Shown here: piece by piece, positions 9,566 to 19,926 of the stretch
Layout of the letters: every line of letters begins with the position of its first letter
How positions within the stretch are numbered: the stretch's first letter is position 1
NCBI GenBank assembly: GCA_015069015.1
Contig: SVJK01000001.1
Location: 21,846 to 85,845, forward strand
Direction: 5' to 3'
Origin: Oscillospiraceae bacterium
Lineage (GTDB): Bacteria; Bacillota; Clostridia; UMGS1810
Length of the DNA: 64,000 bases
Made by a program: the position numbers and the translations under genes
The notes under the pieces: generated by a model
Seen by the model: the letters and a program-made list of their open reading frames with translations, nothing else
Databases searched by the model: none
Told to the model about the DNA's origin: nothing

Positions 9566-10363
9566 TTATTTCTGCCTGTCGTAAAACAAAGGTGCTATAC
9601 CGCTGTCTGTTTCTGAACCGTCCAAATTGTAATCAAACATTAAAAACTTAGTGGTGGCATTGTTGAGCGTTATATTGATGTATTTTCCGTCAGTGTCATA
9701 GTTTCCGGAAAATGCATACTTCAATCCTTTGTTCTCCGAATTTTCATTAGTATCAACAAACTGTGCTTCGGCTTTTCCATCCGATTTTATGTTGATGGTC
9801 ATGGTACCATTTGCCGATGCTGACACAAATGTAGAATCAAATCTTTCCGAAGACCGAACCTCTCCATAATACACAGAATTCCATGCAATAAGCGAATCAT
9901 TAAATATAACATACATATTTGGCTCACTGTCTGTCGGAAATCCTATTACCAACAGAGTGATATTGTCAAATTTTGCATCATCAGACTTATCAGACTGCCA
10001 CCAGCCCGACACACTCATTCCATCCATTGTTTCTGCTGTAACTGTTCCGTCAGGGAAAAGTTGCATAAAAGAATATGCTTTGGAAGGATCTCTCATATCG
10101 GCTTCACCGCCAAGAACATATGTTCCGGGAATATCCGTATTCAGTGTTTGTCTAATATGATCTGACTCCTTTTGTACCTTTTCCAACTGTTGTGTCATAT
10201 ACTCATCCATCATCTGTTTCTGTTTTTCTTCTTCTCTTGATTGCTTAAAATGTCCCAAGATATATACCGTTGCAATTAATATGATAACAACAACTGCTGA
10301 TAAAACTATTATGATTTCATTTCTCTTTCGAGATTTGCTCTTATTAGCCTTTCCTCCTGACAT
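9566..10363 (-). CDS. Membrane-anchored beta-rich hypothetical protein
   Basis: Single TM and 'GTYVLGGEAD...SGWWQSDKSD' domain. Confidence 0.6.
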   Translation of the reverse strand: MSGGKANKSKSRKRNEIIIVLSAVVVIILIATVYILGHFKQSREEEKQKQMMDEYMTQQLEKVQKESDHIRQTLNTDIPGTYVLGGEADMRDPSKAYSFMQLFPDGTVTAETMDGMSVSGWWQSDKSDDAKFDNITLLVIGFPTDSEPNMYVIFNDSLIAWNSVYYGEVRSSERFDSTFVSASANGTMTINIKSDGKAEAQFVDTNENSENKGLKYAFSGNYDTDGKYINITLNNATTKFLMFDYNLDGSETDSGIAPLFYDRQK

Positions 10364-10440
10364 TTTATTTCTCCTTTATCTGACAACTTACTATACATTA
10401 TCATAATACTATTTATTTTACCATAATCTATTTTAACACA

Positions 10441-10490
10441 ACAATGACTTATTTGCAAGAGGAAAATACCATTTACAAACAAGTCATTGT
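10441..10490 (-). terminator. Intrinsic terminator downstream of MATE gene
   Basis: acaatgacttatttg / caaacaagtcattgt stem. Confidence 0.65.
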
Positions 10491-10522
10491 GCTTTGCTTA
10501 AATGTGACAATATTATGCCGAT

Positions 10523-11902
10523 TTATATATTCAATTGAGTTCTCCCAAATACAACCTTTTTATATGTTACAATAAAAATAAGCCAAAGGGCTATTATAGT
10601 AACAAGCCAGGACAGAGGATATACAGCGTATACAACACTAAGAGTCGGGTACAGTTTAAATATGGTCATAATCCATACCACCCTTAAAACACAAACTCCG
10701 AACACAGAAACAATCATAGAGCTGAATGATTTTCCCATTCCTTTCAGACATCCGCTGGAAACAGTCATTACCGTAGCAAGGAAATGGCAGGAGAAAACCC
10801 ACATAAGTCTTTCACACCCAATTTTTACTGCCTCCGGACTGTCGGTGATAAAGAATCCCACAAGAGTATGCCTTGAAGGAATGATTATCAAAGACAGTAT
10901 GACTGTCATTATAGCGCCGAGAAGATTTGCCTGATAAAACACAGTTTTAAGTCTTTCATATTTTTTTGCACCTGTATTCTGACCTGCAAAAGTCATTCCG
11001 GCACTTGAAAATCCCTCTGCCACAAAACCCCCATACATTTCCATTGTAAGTGCCGCACCGTTTCCTGCAACGGCTGCACTTCCAAAAAAGTTTATGGATG
11101 ACTGCATAACAACATTTGAAAGACTGAACATTGCACTCTGAATTCCCGCAGGAATCCCAAGAACCATTATCCTTTTGAATCTGTTAAAGTCGATACGGAT
11201 GTCTCCCGGTGAAATTTTGCAACAGTTATCACTTTTTATGAGAGTGTAGAGAACAAGTGAAGATGCAATAACGTTGGACATTACTGTTGCGATTGCAACT
11301 CCGTCAGTATCCATACCAAAACCTATTACAAAAACAAGATTCAAAATAACATTTGCAATTCCGCCGATTGCAAGATAAATAAGCGGGCGCTTAGTGTCCC
11401 CCATGGTTCTTAGTATCCCGCTTCCGAAATTATAAAGTAAAACAAAAGGTGCTCCGCAAAAATATATCTTCATATACTTTGCAGCATATTCAATGTTCTC
11501 CTTTGGAGTTCCCATAAGTTCAAGGATCGGTTTTGAAACAATAAAGCCCACTACACCAACTACTACTCCGCTGTATATTGCGGTGGCTATGGCAGTATGA
11601 GCCAATTCATTTGCTTCTTTTTCGTCACGGGCTCCAAGAGCTTGTGAAATTGCAACAGAAGCACCTACAGAAAGACCTATAAAAAGGCATATTATAAGGT
11701 TTGTAAGTGACGCGGTTGCCGTTACTCCGCCAAGAGCATCAGCACCTGCATATCTTCCCACAACCACATTGTCCGCAGTGTTAAATGCCTGTTGCAAAAT
11801 TCCGGAAAGAATTACCGGGATTGTGAAAAGTATCATTTTTTTCAGCATAGGTCCTTTTGTCACGTCAAGAATTTCGCTGTCTCTGTTTTTCCCAAAAAAC
11901 AT
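10523..11902 (-). CDS. MATE family efflux transporter
   Basis: 459 aa polytopic; 'NTADNVVVGRYAGADALGGV', 'LGIPAGIQSAMFSLSNVVMQSSINFFG'. Confidence 0.9.
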   Translation of the reverse strand: MFFGKNRDSEILDVTKGPMLKKMILFTIPVILSGILQQAFNTADNVVVGRYAGADALGGVTATASLTNLIICLFIGLSVGASVAISQALGARDEKEANELAHTAIATAIYSGVVVGVVGFIVSKPILELMGTPKENIEYAAKYMKIYFCGAPFVLLYNFGSGILRTMGDTKRPLIYLAIGGIANVILNLVFVIGFGMDTDGVAIATVMSNVIASSLVLYTLIKSDNCCKISPGDIRIDFNRFKRIMVLGIPAGIQSAMFSLSNVVMQSSINFFGSAAVAGNGAALTMEMYGGFVAEGFSSAGMTFAGQNTGAKKYERLKTVFYQANLLGAIMTVILSLIIIPSRHTLVGFFITDSPEAVKIGCERLMWVFSCHFLATVMTVSSGCLKGMGKSFSSMIVSVFGVCVLRVVWIMTIFKLYPTLSVVYAVYPLSWLVTIIALWLIFIVTYKKVVFGRTQLNI

Positions 11903-11985
11903 TCTATCGCCTCACAAACTGTAATACAGTTAAATTATATCATTCACGCTATAAAAAGTCTATAATATATTTAACAAATTTTATG

Positions 11986-12014
11986 TGGACAAAGGAATTT
12001 TATTGTGGTATAAT
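11986..12014 (+). promoter_or_regulatory. Sigma-A-like promoter
   Basis: TGGACA-17-TATAAT upstream of CDS 12055. Confidence 0.65.
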
Positions 12015-12054
12015 ATAATAAAATTACGGTATTCCACAAAAAGGAGATGGGGAT

Positions 12055-12993
12055 ATGAAAAAATTTATATGTTTAATTCTGATGTTAATTCTTGCCCTCG
12101 GGCAATCATCTGTGCTTGCTTCAAATGACATCACCCTGAGACTTGACGGAAATGTGATTGAATGTCCGGTTCCTCCAATGATTGTTAACGACCGTACCAT
12201 GGTGCCTTTCAGAGTAATTTTTGAGGCACTCGGTGTTGACGTTGAGTGGAGTGATGCTCTGAAAAAAGTGTACGCAATCAGTGAAGACAAAACCATCATT
12301 CTTACAATCGGTTCCGACAAAATGCTTATAAATACCGACATCCTCACTTTGGATGCTCCTCCATTTATTTCTGACGGACGCACACTTGTTCCTGCAAGAG
12401 CAATTTGCGAGGCACTTGACTGTGTAGTGGGATGGGACGGTGAAAACCGTGAAGTTGTTATAAGAACAAAAGATTACGTTCCACCCGTTGAGCCTGAAAC
12501 ACCTGAAAATCCCGATGTGCCTGAAACACCGGATATTCCCGATATTCCGGAAAATCCCGGATACACACCCGTTATTGATGATAATCCCGCATATATAAAC
12601 AAAAACAATACCAAACTTCCACAGGAAGTTATTGATTTGATAAACAAAGAGAGACTGGCAAACGACCTTGCACCTCTCACCCTTGATGCCAATGTTGCAA
12701 AAGTTGCGTATGAACATTCAAAAGATATGGCAACATATGACTACATTGATCACACATCACCCTCCGGTCTTTCTCTCTTTGACAGACTTGACCTTGAGGG
12801 AATCTATTATATCACCGCAGCAGAAAATATCGGATCAGGTTTTATCACTGCAGAGGATGTTGTAAAAAGCTGGATGAACTCAGAATCCCACAGAGATAAC
12901 ATTCTCAACTTTGAATTCACTCACATCGGTGTTGGTTACTACTTTGGCGGTGTCAACGGAACATACTGGACACTTGTGCTTGTATCAAGATAA
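12055..12993 (+). CDS. Secreted copper-amine-oxidase-N-like + CAP (SCP) domain protein
   Basis: Signal peptide; 'DGNVIECPVPPMIVNDRTMVPFRVIFEALG', Pro-rich linker, 'VIDLINKERLANDLAPLTLD...HSKDMATYDYIDHTSPSG...AENIGSG'. Confidence 0.88.
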   Translation: MKKFICLILMLILALGQSSVLASNDITLRLDGNVIECPVPPMIVNDRTMVPFRVIFEALGVDVEWSDALKKVYAISEDKTIILTIGSDKMLINTDILTLDAPPFISDGRTLVPARAICEALDCVVGWDGENREVVIRTKDYVPPVEPETPENPDVPETPDIPDIPENPGYTPVIDDNPAYINKNNTKLPQEVIDLINKERLANDLAPLTLDANVAKVAYEHSKDMATYDYIDHTSPSGLSLFDRLDLEGIYYITAAENIGSGFITAEDVVKSWMNSESHRDNILNFEFTHIGVGYYFGGVNGTYWTLVLVSR

Positions 12994-13066
12994 TATTAAC
13001 AGATACATTAAATCAATGAGAATGTAGAATAAAGTACAGATTGCATATAGTTTTGATTATATCAGA

Positions 13067-13104
13067 ACGGGGTGAAAAAAATCCACTTGATTTTTTTCAC
13101 CCCG
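13067..13104. terminator. Bidirectional terminator
   Basis: acggggtgaaaaaaatc / gatttttttcaccccgt. Confidence 0.85.
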
Positions 13105-13163
13105 TTTTCTTGCGAAAACAAAAATAAGAGAATGCTAAATTATGATTTAACATTCTCTGTTTT

Positions 13164-13646
13164 TTAATAAGAACCGTTTCTTCCTCTGCCGCTTCCTCTT
13201 TTTGATTCCATATTACGTTTGATGTCGTGCATCTTTTCATCGCTTGCCTGTTTGAACTTGTTGAGTTTGTCTTCAAAGGACATTTCAGAATCTGAATTTG
13301 AAAACCAACTGAACTCCTCCGGTTGTGAATGAAAGTCAGTTTCTGGAAGTCTCGGTGTGCGATTTTTCTTTTCAAACTTTGGTTTCGCAGGGCTTTCACC
13401 TTCGCCTCTTTCCTGCATCACCTGTTTTATTGAAAGACCTATTTTACCTTTTTTATCTGCAGGGAGAACTTTCACGTCAACTGTGTCTCCGACTTTAACA
13501 TGATCATTTATATCCTTTACATAAGAAGTGGAAATTTCAGAAATATGTACAAGTCCGGTCACGCCGTCACCCAAATCAACAAACGCACCAAAATTGGTTA
13601 TTCCGGTTATTTTCCCTGTGAGTATCTTTCCTTCCTCTACCTGCAT
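13164..13646 (-). CDS. S1 RNA-binding domain protein (YabR-like)
   Basis: 'VEEGKILTGKITGITNFGAFVDLGDGVTGLVHISEIS' S1 domain; adjacent to divIC-like gene. Confidence 0.85.
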   Translation of the reverse strand: MQVEEGKILTGKITGITNFGAFVDLGDGVTGLVHISEISTSYVKDINDHVKVGDTVDVKVLPADKKGKIGLSIKQVMQERGEGESPAKPKFEKKNRTPRLPETDFHSQPEEFSWFSNSDSEMSFEDKLNKFKQASDEKMHDIKRNMESKRGSGRGRNGSY

Positions 13647-13667
13647 TGTAGAATACAGCCCCCTCGT

Positions 13668-13958
13668 TTATTTGTCATTTGAATTAATATATACTTTGTC
13701 TCCGGGTTCAACAAGTCCCAGAGTTTTTTTTGCGATTTTTTTATAATTTTCGTCAGTATGCATATTGACTTTTTCTTCCTGAAGTCTTTTGCTTTCTTTG
13801 GTTGCCTCCTTGATTTCGCTGTTGACCACCGATATTTGAGAATTATATTCACCTATTTGTCTGAATACACCAAAAAAAGCGGAGAAAACAAAATAAATTA
13901 CTCCTGCAATTAAAAGACTCTTGCCAATATTAAATTTTTTTCTATTGGTTTTTTTCAT
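13668..13958 (-). CDS. FtsB/DivIC-like septum formation initiator
   Basis: TM + coiled coil 'INSVNSEIKEATKESKRLQEEKV', 'TLGLVEPGDKVYI'; synteny. Confidence 0.75.
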   Translation of the reverse strand: MKKTNRKKFNIGKSLLIAGVIYFVFSAFFGVFRQIGEYNSQISVVNSEIKEATKESKRLQEEKVNMHTDENYKKIAKKTLGLVEPGDKVYINSNDK

Positions 13959-14076
13959 CTTCTTTTCCCTCTAAATGCATTCCTTTAAAAAAAACACTAC
14001 ACACTCTAACATTATATACTATTTTTTTCAACTTGTAAAGAATTTTTTTTAATTTTTCTTAATTAATATTTAACAG

Positions 14077-14529
14077 TCATTTATTCGACTGTTTTCTTAA
14101 AAAACAACAAAGGGCTTTCTTAGTTTTATTTTTTATACGTCCGAATATAGTTTTAAATTTTCCGACAATCTTCAGACATTTATTTTTCAAGACAAGATAC
14201 ATCTTTTCTACGTATTTCATAATACGAATTAAACATTTTAAAATTCCTGCGCTTACGGTACAATAGTACAACATCGCGCCAAGCACTGCTCCGGCAAACT
14301 CATACCATCTGACGCTGCCGTCATTTTCGTTGTTTACAACATACGAAAACATAATGAATATAATGCCTACCGTGAATATATCCTGAATTGCGACACCTCT
14401 TTTTTTGAGTTTGAAGCATCTTCTGCTGGCTCTGAAAAAATCTAAAACCACTCCTGACACAATACCGCTAAAAAGAGACAGAGCAAAAACACGAATATCA
14501 TGAACTGAGTCAATTGTCATTGTAAACAT
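14077..14529 (-). CDS. yabQ: Spore cortex protein YabQ
   Basis: 'LFSGIVSGVVLDFFRASRRCFKLKKRGVAIQDI' and synteny with yabP. Confidence 0.75.
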   Translation of the reverse strand: MFTMTIDSVHDIRVFALSLFSGIVSGVVLDFFRASRRCFKLKKRGVAIQDIFTVGIIFIMFSYVVNNENDGSVRWYEFAGAVLGAMLYYCTVSAGILKCLIRIMKYVEKMYLVLKNKCLKIVGKFKTIFGRIKNKTKKALCCFLRKQSNK

Positions 14530-14532
14530 ATG

Positions 14533-14826
14533 TTACTTAAATATCCTTGCAAGAAATGAGCCGCCGCTTTTCTTTGGTTCGGCATACTCAAGAAGTACAA
14601 TTCTCCCATTAACCGTAATTTCTCCGGAATCAAGATTTAGTTTTGAAAGATTCATTCCCTCTCCTTTTATGCTGAGAATTCCCTTGGATGTGTGAAGAAT
14701 AACCTCAGACTCGTTGTAACTTTCTGCATTCTCAACCCCTGATATGCTTATCTTTGAACGGTTTTCCATAATGATATTGTGGGGAAGGTCTGCCTTGACA
14801 TTTCTTACCATCTTTTTTTCGTCCAT
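14533..14826 (-). CDS. yabP: Sporulation protein YabP
   Basis: 'PHNIIMENRSKISISGVENAESYNESEVILHTSKGILSIKGEGMNLSKLNLDSGEITVNGRI'. Confidence 0.85.
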   Translation of the reverse strand: MDEKKMVRNVKADLPHNIIMENRSKISISGVENAESYNESEVILHTSKGILSIKGEGMNLSKLNLDSGEITVNGRIVLLEYAEPKKSGGSFLARIFK

Positions 14827-14912
14827 ATTATCTCCTCCATATATTAAGAATAGTAAAATATATGAATAATATGGACAATTTATACATTAGCCTGACAGGA
14901 GTTATTCGAAAT

Positions 14913-15152
14913 TTAAAGAGGTTTATACATTTCCTTTGCCTCGTCTTTAAGTACATGTTCCGCAACGGAAAGAATCTCGGCTCTTAAAACCCTTTCACCG
15001 AAAGTCACTTCAATTATGTCGCCGATCTTTACATTCTGTCCTGCTTTTGCAACTTTGCCGTTAACCGTAACTTTCCCTTGATCGCATGCTTCCTGGGCAA
15101 CTGTTCGCCTTTTTATTATTCTTGATACTTTAAGATATTTGTCTATTCTCAT
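14913..15152 (-). CDS. S4-domain RNA-binding protein (YabO/RqcP-like)
   Basis: 'MRIDKYLKVSRIIKRRTVAQEACDQGKVTVNGKVAKAGQNVKIGDIIEV'. Confidence 0.9.
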   Translation of the reverse strand: MRIDKYLKVSRIIKRRTVAQEACDQGKVTVNGKVAKAGQNVKIGDIIEVTFGERVLRAEILSVAEHVLKDEAKEMYKPL

Positions 15153-15166
15153 AATTCTCTCCGTGT

Positions 15167-16774
15167 TTATCTTATAATTTTTATTTTCTTACATATTTTC
15201 ATCATTTTTTCTGCTTTTGGTAAAAGTTCAATATCTTCCTCATTTATCCCCTTTAAAACAACAATGGTCAAAAGATAAGAAATTCCTCCGACAGCTATTG
15301 GAAGTGCGCAGGATAAAACTCTGCCCATGCCTGATGTAAAAGGTTGCAAGACAAGTATTACCACACACATAACAAGCGATGAAATCAATGGTTTTACCAC
15401 AAGTTCCCCAATGGGAAATTTGATTTTCATATGACGTTTCATATCTATTATATTGAGTGCAAGTATTACGATGTAACAAACTGTAGTTCCAATCGGTGCA
15501 CCTTTAATATTCACCTCGGGATGTGCTACAAGAAAATAATTGATTACCACCTTAAGCACACCACCTATGAGCATATTTTTAACAGGAACAACCGTATTTC
15601 CCGTTGCCTGAAGTATGGCATTTGTCACAAGAACCAATGATACAAAAACTATGCCCAGAGAAAGAATTTCCAGAGTCTGTGCAGCATGGGTTTTACCATA
15701 TACAAGATTCAGAATTGGTTCTGCCAGAAGACTCATTCCCAAAGCACAGGGAAGAGAAAACAGAACCGTTATTTTCATACTTTTACAGGTTGTGTGAGAT
15801 GCTCCCTGAGAGTTCCCGGATGCAAAAGCTGACGCAATGGCAGGAACGATGCTGATTGTTATGGCATTTATCAAAGTGGGAGGAAGATTAAAAAGAGGAA
15901 AAGCAAACCCTGAATATGACCCCCAGAGTTTGTTTGCTTCCATTTCAGAAAATCCTCCTGCCTGAAGTCTTCTCATTATCATCGCCATATCAATGAGGCT
16001 TGTGAGAGAAAACACCGATGCCCCTATGGTTATGGGGACAGCTATTTTTATAAGTTTTTTCAACAGTGCTCCGTCAGATTCCGAAACACCAATCTCATTG
16101 CAATCAAAATTTTGCTTCTTTTTGTTCCTCAAATATATAAAAACAAGGACACCGCATCCTATTGCCGCACCAAATGACACACCAAAAACCGCACCTGCCG
16201 AGGAAATCTCTATTCCGAAACCAAACCATTCCTTAATGGCAAAAGCAGCCAAAAAGCCTACAAGAAGTTTGCCGATTGATTCTGCCACCTCTGAAACAGC
16301 CGTCGGAACCATATTCTGATGTCCCTGAAAATAGCCCCTGTATGCACTCATAAATGAAACAAAAAGCATTGCCGGTGCAATTGCTTTTATGCCCGGAGCC
16401 GCCTGTGAATTTTTCAAAAGCACTTTTGCAAAAAAATCCGCTCCGAAATAAAGCGTCAGAAATCCGAATATGCCAATCACGGACAAAAGTTTAAAACTTA
16501 CAGAGAAGATTCTTTTTACCTCATAAATTCTCCCCTTTGCCCTGCTTTCTGAAACCATTTTGGAAATTGCCACGGGAATTCCTGCGGTTGCAATTATAAA
16601 CATCCATGTGTACATCTGATATGATGTGGAAAAATATCCCATTCCCTCTTCACCGAGAACATATGTAAGCGGGATTTTGAAAACTGCTCCTATCACTTTA
16701 ACAAGAGCATTGGCTATTAAAAGAATTATGGCACCGTGCATAAAACTTGCGTTGTTTTCCTGTTCATGAGCCAA
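15167..16774 (-). CDS. SpoVB/YabM-like polysaccharide flippase
   Basis: 535 aa MOP superfamily; 'FMHGAIILLIANALVKVIGAVFKIPLTYVLGEEGMGYFSTSYQMYTW'. Confidence 0.85.
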   Translation of the reverse strand: MAHEQENNASFMHGAIILLIANALVKVIGAVFKIPLTYVLGEEGMGYFSTSYQMYTWMFIIATAGIPVAISKMVSESRAKGRIYEVKRIFSVSFKLLSVIGIFGFLTLYFGADFFAKVLLKNSQAAPGIKAIAPAMLFVSFMSAYRGYFQGHQNMVPTAVSEVAESIGKLLVGFLAAFAIKEWFGFGIEISSAGAVFGVSFGAAIGCGVLVFIYLRNKKKQNFDCNEIGVSESDGALLKKLIKIAVPITIGASVFSLTSLIDMAMIMRRLQAGGFSEMEANKLWGSYSGFAFPLFNLPPTLINAITISIVPAIASAFASGNSQGASHTTCKSMKITVLFSLPCALGMSLLAEPILNLVYGKTHAAQTLEILSLGIVFVSLVLVTNAILQATGNTVVPVKNMLIGGVLKVVINYFLVAHPEVNIKGAPIGTTVCYIVILALNIIDMKRHMKIKFPIGELVVKPLISSLVMCVVILVLQPFTSGMGRVLSCALPIAVGGISYLLTIVVLKGINEEDIELLPKAEKMMKICKKIKIIR

Positions 16775-16895
16775 TGATATTCACACCTTTCGTCTGTGAT
16801 AATTAATTGTTATAAAGTTATATTCTATATATTATAACATATTATTTTAAAAAAAGAAATATATTTTATACTATTTTTTGAAATAAGGGGGCAAA

Positions 16896-18347
16896 ATGAG
16901 AAAGAAACTTTTTTTCACCAAGGTTATGCAAATGACGGCAAGTTTCATCATTTTTAATGTGTCCGGACTTTTATATAATATTTATATATCACATAAAATC
17001 GGCAGCATGGGAATTGGGATTTTCCATCTTGTTATGAATGTGTATTCCATGGGCATAAGTTTTTCTGTATCCGGAATGAATCTGACTTGCACAAGGCTCC
17101 TTTCGGAAAAGCCCTTAAATCAAGGATATGCCGAAAGTGTGCATATTATTAAAAAATGTGTTACATTGTGCCTTGCAACTTCTTTTGTTTCTGCTTTGAT
17201 TATGTTTATAGGGGCAGATTTCATATCCGTGTTTTTAATCGGTAATCCCGATTGCGCTATGGGCATTAGAATTCTGTCTCCCGGTCTTTTCTGTGTCGGA
17301 ATCTCAGGTGTGATTGGAGGATATTTCACCGCTTTTGCTAAAGTAAAGGAATGTTTTCTCTCTCAGCTCTTATGTGAAATTTCTTCCTGGGCAATAACAC
17401 TTTTTATTGTTGACCGTTTTTCGCCCGATAAAATGTTTCTTGCAGTTATTATTTCTACGTCTGCATCCGTCTTTATAAGATTGGCATCTGATATTTTTAT
17501 GTTTCTTCTGTCTGTCAGGTGCCACATTCAGAAAAAAGGAGACACAAAATTTTCGGGCGTTTTGAGGCTGTGCACTCCCCTTGCCCTTGGTTCATACCTT
17601 CGCACAGGGCTTTCCGGACTTGAAAACTTTCTTATTCCAAAAAGGCTTTCCCGTGGCGGTGACGGAAAATCTATTGAAACCTATGGCAAAATCAAAGGAA
17701 TGAGCATGGGGATTATCCTGTTTCCTTCGGTTTTCATAAATGCTTTTTCCTCGCTTCTGATTCCTGAAATCGCAAGGCGACATTTTGGAGGTCAGAAAAA
17801 ATCCCTTGCCTACATATCCTCCCTTTCACTTGAATACACATTGAAGTTTTCCTTTTTAATATCCTCAATTCTGTATTTCTGGGGATATGATATATCTTCG
17901 TTTTTCTATCCTGAAAAAAATGTAGGGCAATATATTACGCTTTTGTCATTTCTTCCTTTGCTTATGTTTTCAGATTCTGTTTGCGATTCAATTTTAAAAG
18001 GGCTTGACGAACAGGTATTTACCCTGAAACTAAATGCCATAGATTCCATTTTAAGAAATCTTTCTATATTCTTTATTCTTCCCATACTAAAAGAAAAAGG
18101 ATATATTCTGATTTTATATGCGAGCGAATTTTTCAATCTCAGTTTGAGTTTTTTCCGAATGAAAAAAAGAACAGCCATGCAATTCCCCTTAGGCAAGGCT
18201 GTTCTTTTTCCGGTCATTTCCATTTTTTTCGGAAGGTTTATTGTTTCGTATCTGCCTCATCTTCCGCCCCTTTTTGAGATGCTTATTTTTTCGGGAACAT
18301 ATGTGGCAGTATCGGAATTTATGAGCGTACATAAAAAAGTTATCTGA
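16896..18347 (+). CDS. SpoVB-like MOP-superfamily membrane protein
   Basis: 'TKVMQMTASFIIFNVSGLLYNIYISHKIGSMGIGIFHLVMNVY'. Confidence 0.8.
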   Translation: MRKKLFFTKVMQMTASFIIFNVSGLLYNIYISHKIGSMGIGIFHLVMNVYSMGISFSVSGMNLTCTRLLSEKPLNQGYAESVHIIKKCVTLCLATSFVSALIMFIGADFISVFLIGNPDCAMGIRILSPGLFCVGISGVIGGYFTAFAKVKECFLSQLLCEISSWAITLFIVDRFSPDKMFLAVIISTSASVFIRLASDIFMFLLSVRCHIQKKGDTKFSGVLRLCTPLALGSYLRTGLSGLENFLIPKRLSRGGDGKSIETYGKIKGMSMGIILFPSVFINAFSSLLIPEIARRHFGGQKKSLAYISSLSLEYTLKFSFLISSILYFWGYDISSFFYPEKNVGQYITLLSFLPLLMFSDSVCDSILKGLDEQVFTLKLNAIDSILRNLSIFFILPILKEKGYILILYASEFFNLSLSFFRMKKRTAMQFPLGKAVLFPVISIFFGRFIVSYLPHLPPLFEMLIFSGTYVAVSEFMSVHKKVI

Positions 18348-18924
18348 CAATAATCCTTGGCTGAATCTGATGACCGTCAAGAGCACTTTTAACAGTTTTT
18401 TCAATGAGGGTCATATCTGCCACAAGAGAATCAGGCTTTTTTACAGGATCATCCTGACGGAAAGGAACAAAATATATGTTCTTTCTTGCAAGAAGAGAAC
18501 CAATGTTTTTTGCACCGGCTCCGAGACCGTCATTGGTGGAAATTGCAATGACCACGGGACGGTTGTTTCTTAAGGTTGCCTTTGCCGCCATAGCCACGCA
18601 TGAATCTGTTATGGCGCCTGAGAGTTTTGCAAGAGTATTGCCTGTGCAGGGTGCAATTATGAGAGCATCCAGAAATGCCTCCGGTCCAATTGGTTCTGCA
18701 CCTTTTATTGTGTGTATCACCTTTTTACCTGTTAAAAATTCCGCTTTTTCTATGAAATCTTTTGCAAGACCGAATCTTGTGTCTGTGCTCCATGCAGTTT
18801 CTGACATTATGGGGTAAACGTCTGCCCCCAAAGAGATGAGTTTTTCAAGTTCTGTCATAACTTTGGAAAAAGTACAGAATGATCCTGTCAAAGCAAAACC
18901 TATCCTTTTTCCGATAAGTTCCAT
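18340..18924 (-). CDS. spoVFB: Dipicolinate synthase subunit B
   Basis: Flavoprotein fold 'GKRIGFALTGSFCTFSKVMTELEKL...IIAPCTGNTLAKLSGAITDSCVAMAAKATLRNNRPVVIAISTNDGL'; adjacent to subunit A. Confidence 0.92.
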   Translation of the reverse strand: MELIGKRIGFALTGSFCTFSKVMTELEKLISLGADVYPIMSETAWSTDTRFGLAKDFIEKAEFLTGKKVIHTIKGAEPIGPEAFLDALIIAPCTGNTLAKLSGAITDSCVAMAAKATLRNNRPVVIAISTNDGLGAGAKNIGSLLARKNIYFVPFRQDDPVKKPDSLVADMTLIEKTVKSALDGHQIQPRIIVR

Positions 18925-19781
18925 AGTTTTCCTTCCTTTCCCATTTCTTCTGAAATATTTTCAATGGTTTCAAGAATAATTTGTGCTCCTTTGGAGGGAG
19001 AATATTTTCCGGGAATTCCGGGAAGAAAAAGATAGTTTACACCCTCTCTTTGTGCCAATACCTTATCCGCACCCCCCGGAAGTGACGCAATGTCTGCAAG
19101 AGGACATTCTTTTCTTATAAGTTTCAACTCTTCTTTTCCGAAAATTATATGAGGTACGGTGTTGAAAATCACATCGGCTGTTCCAAGATGATTTTTCATT
19201 TTGGAAATCCTGACCCCGTTCATTCCAAGGGCTCTTGCAAAAGAGAGGTCGGATGAGCGTCTTGCACACACGGTCACATTTGCACCAAGAGATTTCAAAG
19301 TGAAAGAAAGAATCTTTGCACATTTACCGAAACCTGTGACAAGTGCATTTGAACCAAGTACCGTTCCCGGCATATGCTTCATCACTGCTTCAATTGCCCC
19401 CTCGGCTGTGGGAACAGCATTCAAATATGCAAAATCATCCCTTTTGGCATAGTCATAGAAATTCAAATTTTCGGGAGGCAGAAATCTTTCTCCCACAACT
19501 CCACCGAATATGAGAGCATCAGCTTTAACATTTGTGTAAATCTTTGAAAGATACAGACACTCATCACAAAGAGGGGTGTTTACAGTTATCCCGTCCTTGG
19601 TATAGGGTATGGGAAGTATTATTACATCTGCTCTCTTTACCTCATCTTCAAAAGATTCCATATCATACTCTTCTTTTTTTGCATCAATGCCGAAGTTTCT
19701 GACATGACAGTCTTTTTCTTCAAGAATTCGGGAAAGATATAAAAATCTTTTGTCTCCACCTATAACTAAAACATTATTCAT
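18900..19781 (-). CDS. spoVFA: Dipicolinate synthase subunit A
   Basis: 'MNNVLVIGGDKRFLYLSRILEEKDCHV...LVTGFGKCAKILSFTLKSLGANVTVCARR'. Confidence 0.9.
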   Translation of the reverse strand: MNNVLVIGGDKRFLYLSRILEEKDCHVRNFGIDAKKEEYDMESFEDEVKRADVIILPIPYTKDGITVNTPLCDECLYLSKIYTNVKADALIFGGVVGERFLPPENLNFYDYAKRDDFAYLNAVPTAEGAIEAVMKHMPGTVLGSNALVTGFGKCAKILSFTLKSLGANVTVCARRSSDLSFARALGMNGVRISKMKNHLGTADVIFNTVPHIIFGKEELKLIRKECPLADIASLPGGADKVLAQREGVNYLFLPGIPGKYSPSKGAQIILETIENISEEMGKEGKLWNLSEKG

Positions 19782-19859
19782 AAATCTTTTTCCCTCCATT
19801 TACATAATATGCTCCTTTTCCTTTGCCGGTGAATGACAAAAGGAAATCCTGAAAAAACC

Positions 19860-19888
19860 TTGCATTATTTGTCAAAGTATGTTATAAT
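19860..19888 (+). promoter_or_regulatory. Promoter of putP-like gene
   Basis: TTGCAT-17-TATAAT. Confidence 0.6.
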
Positions 19889-19926
19889 TTGCTTTAACAG
19901 TTTAATAAATGAAAGGATTTGAAATC

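Noticed and set aside
12121-12717. Long antisense ORFs opposite strong CDSs (also 7498-8121, 25732-26337, 46505-46954)
   Set aside because: They mirror codon bias of well-supported genes on the other strand; no independent start signals or domain features.
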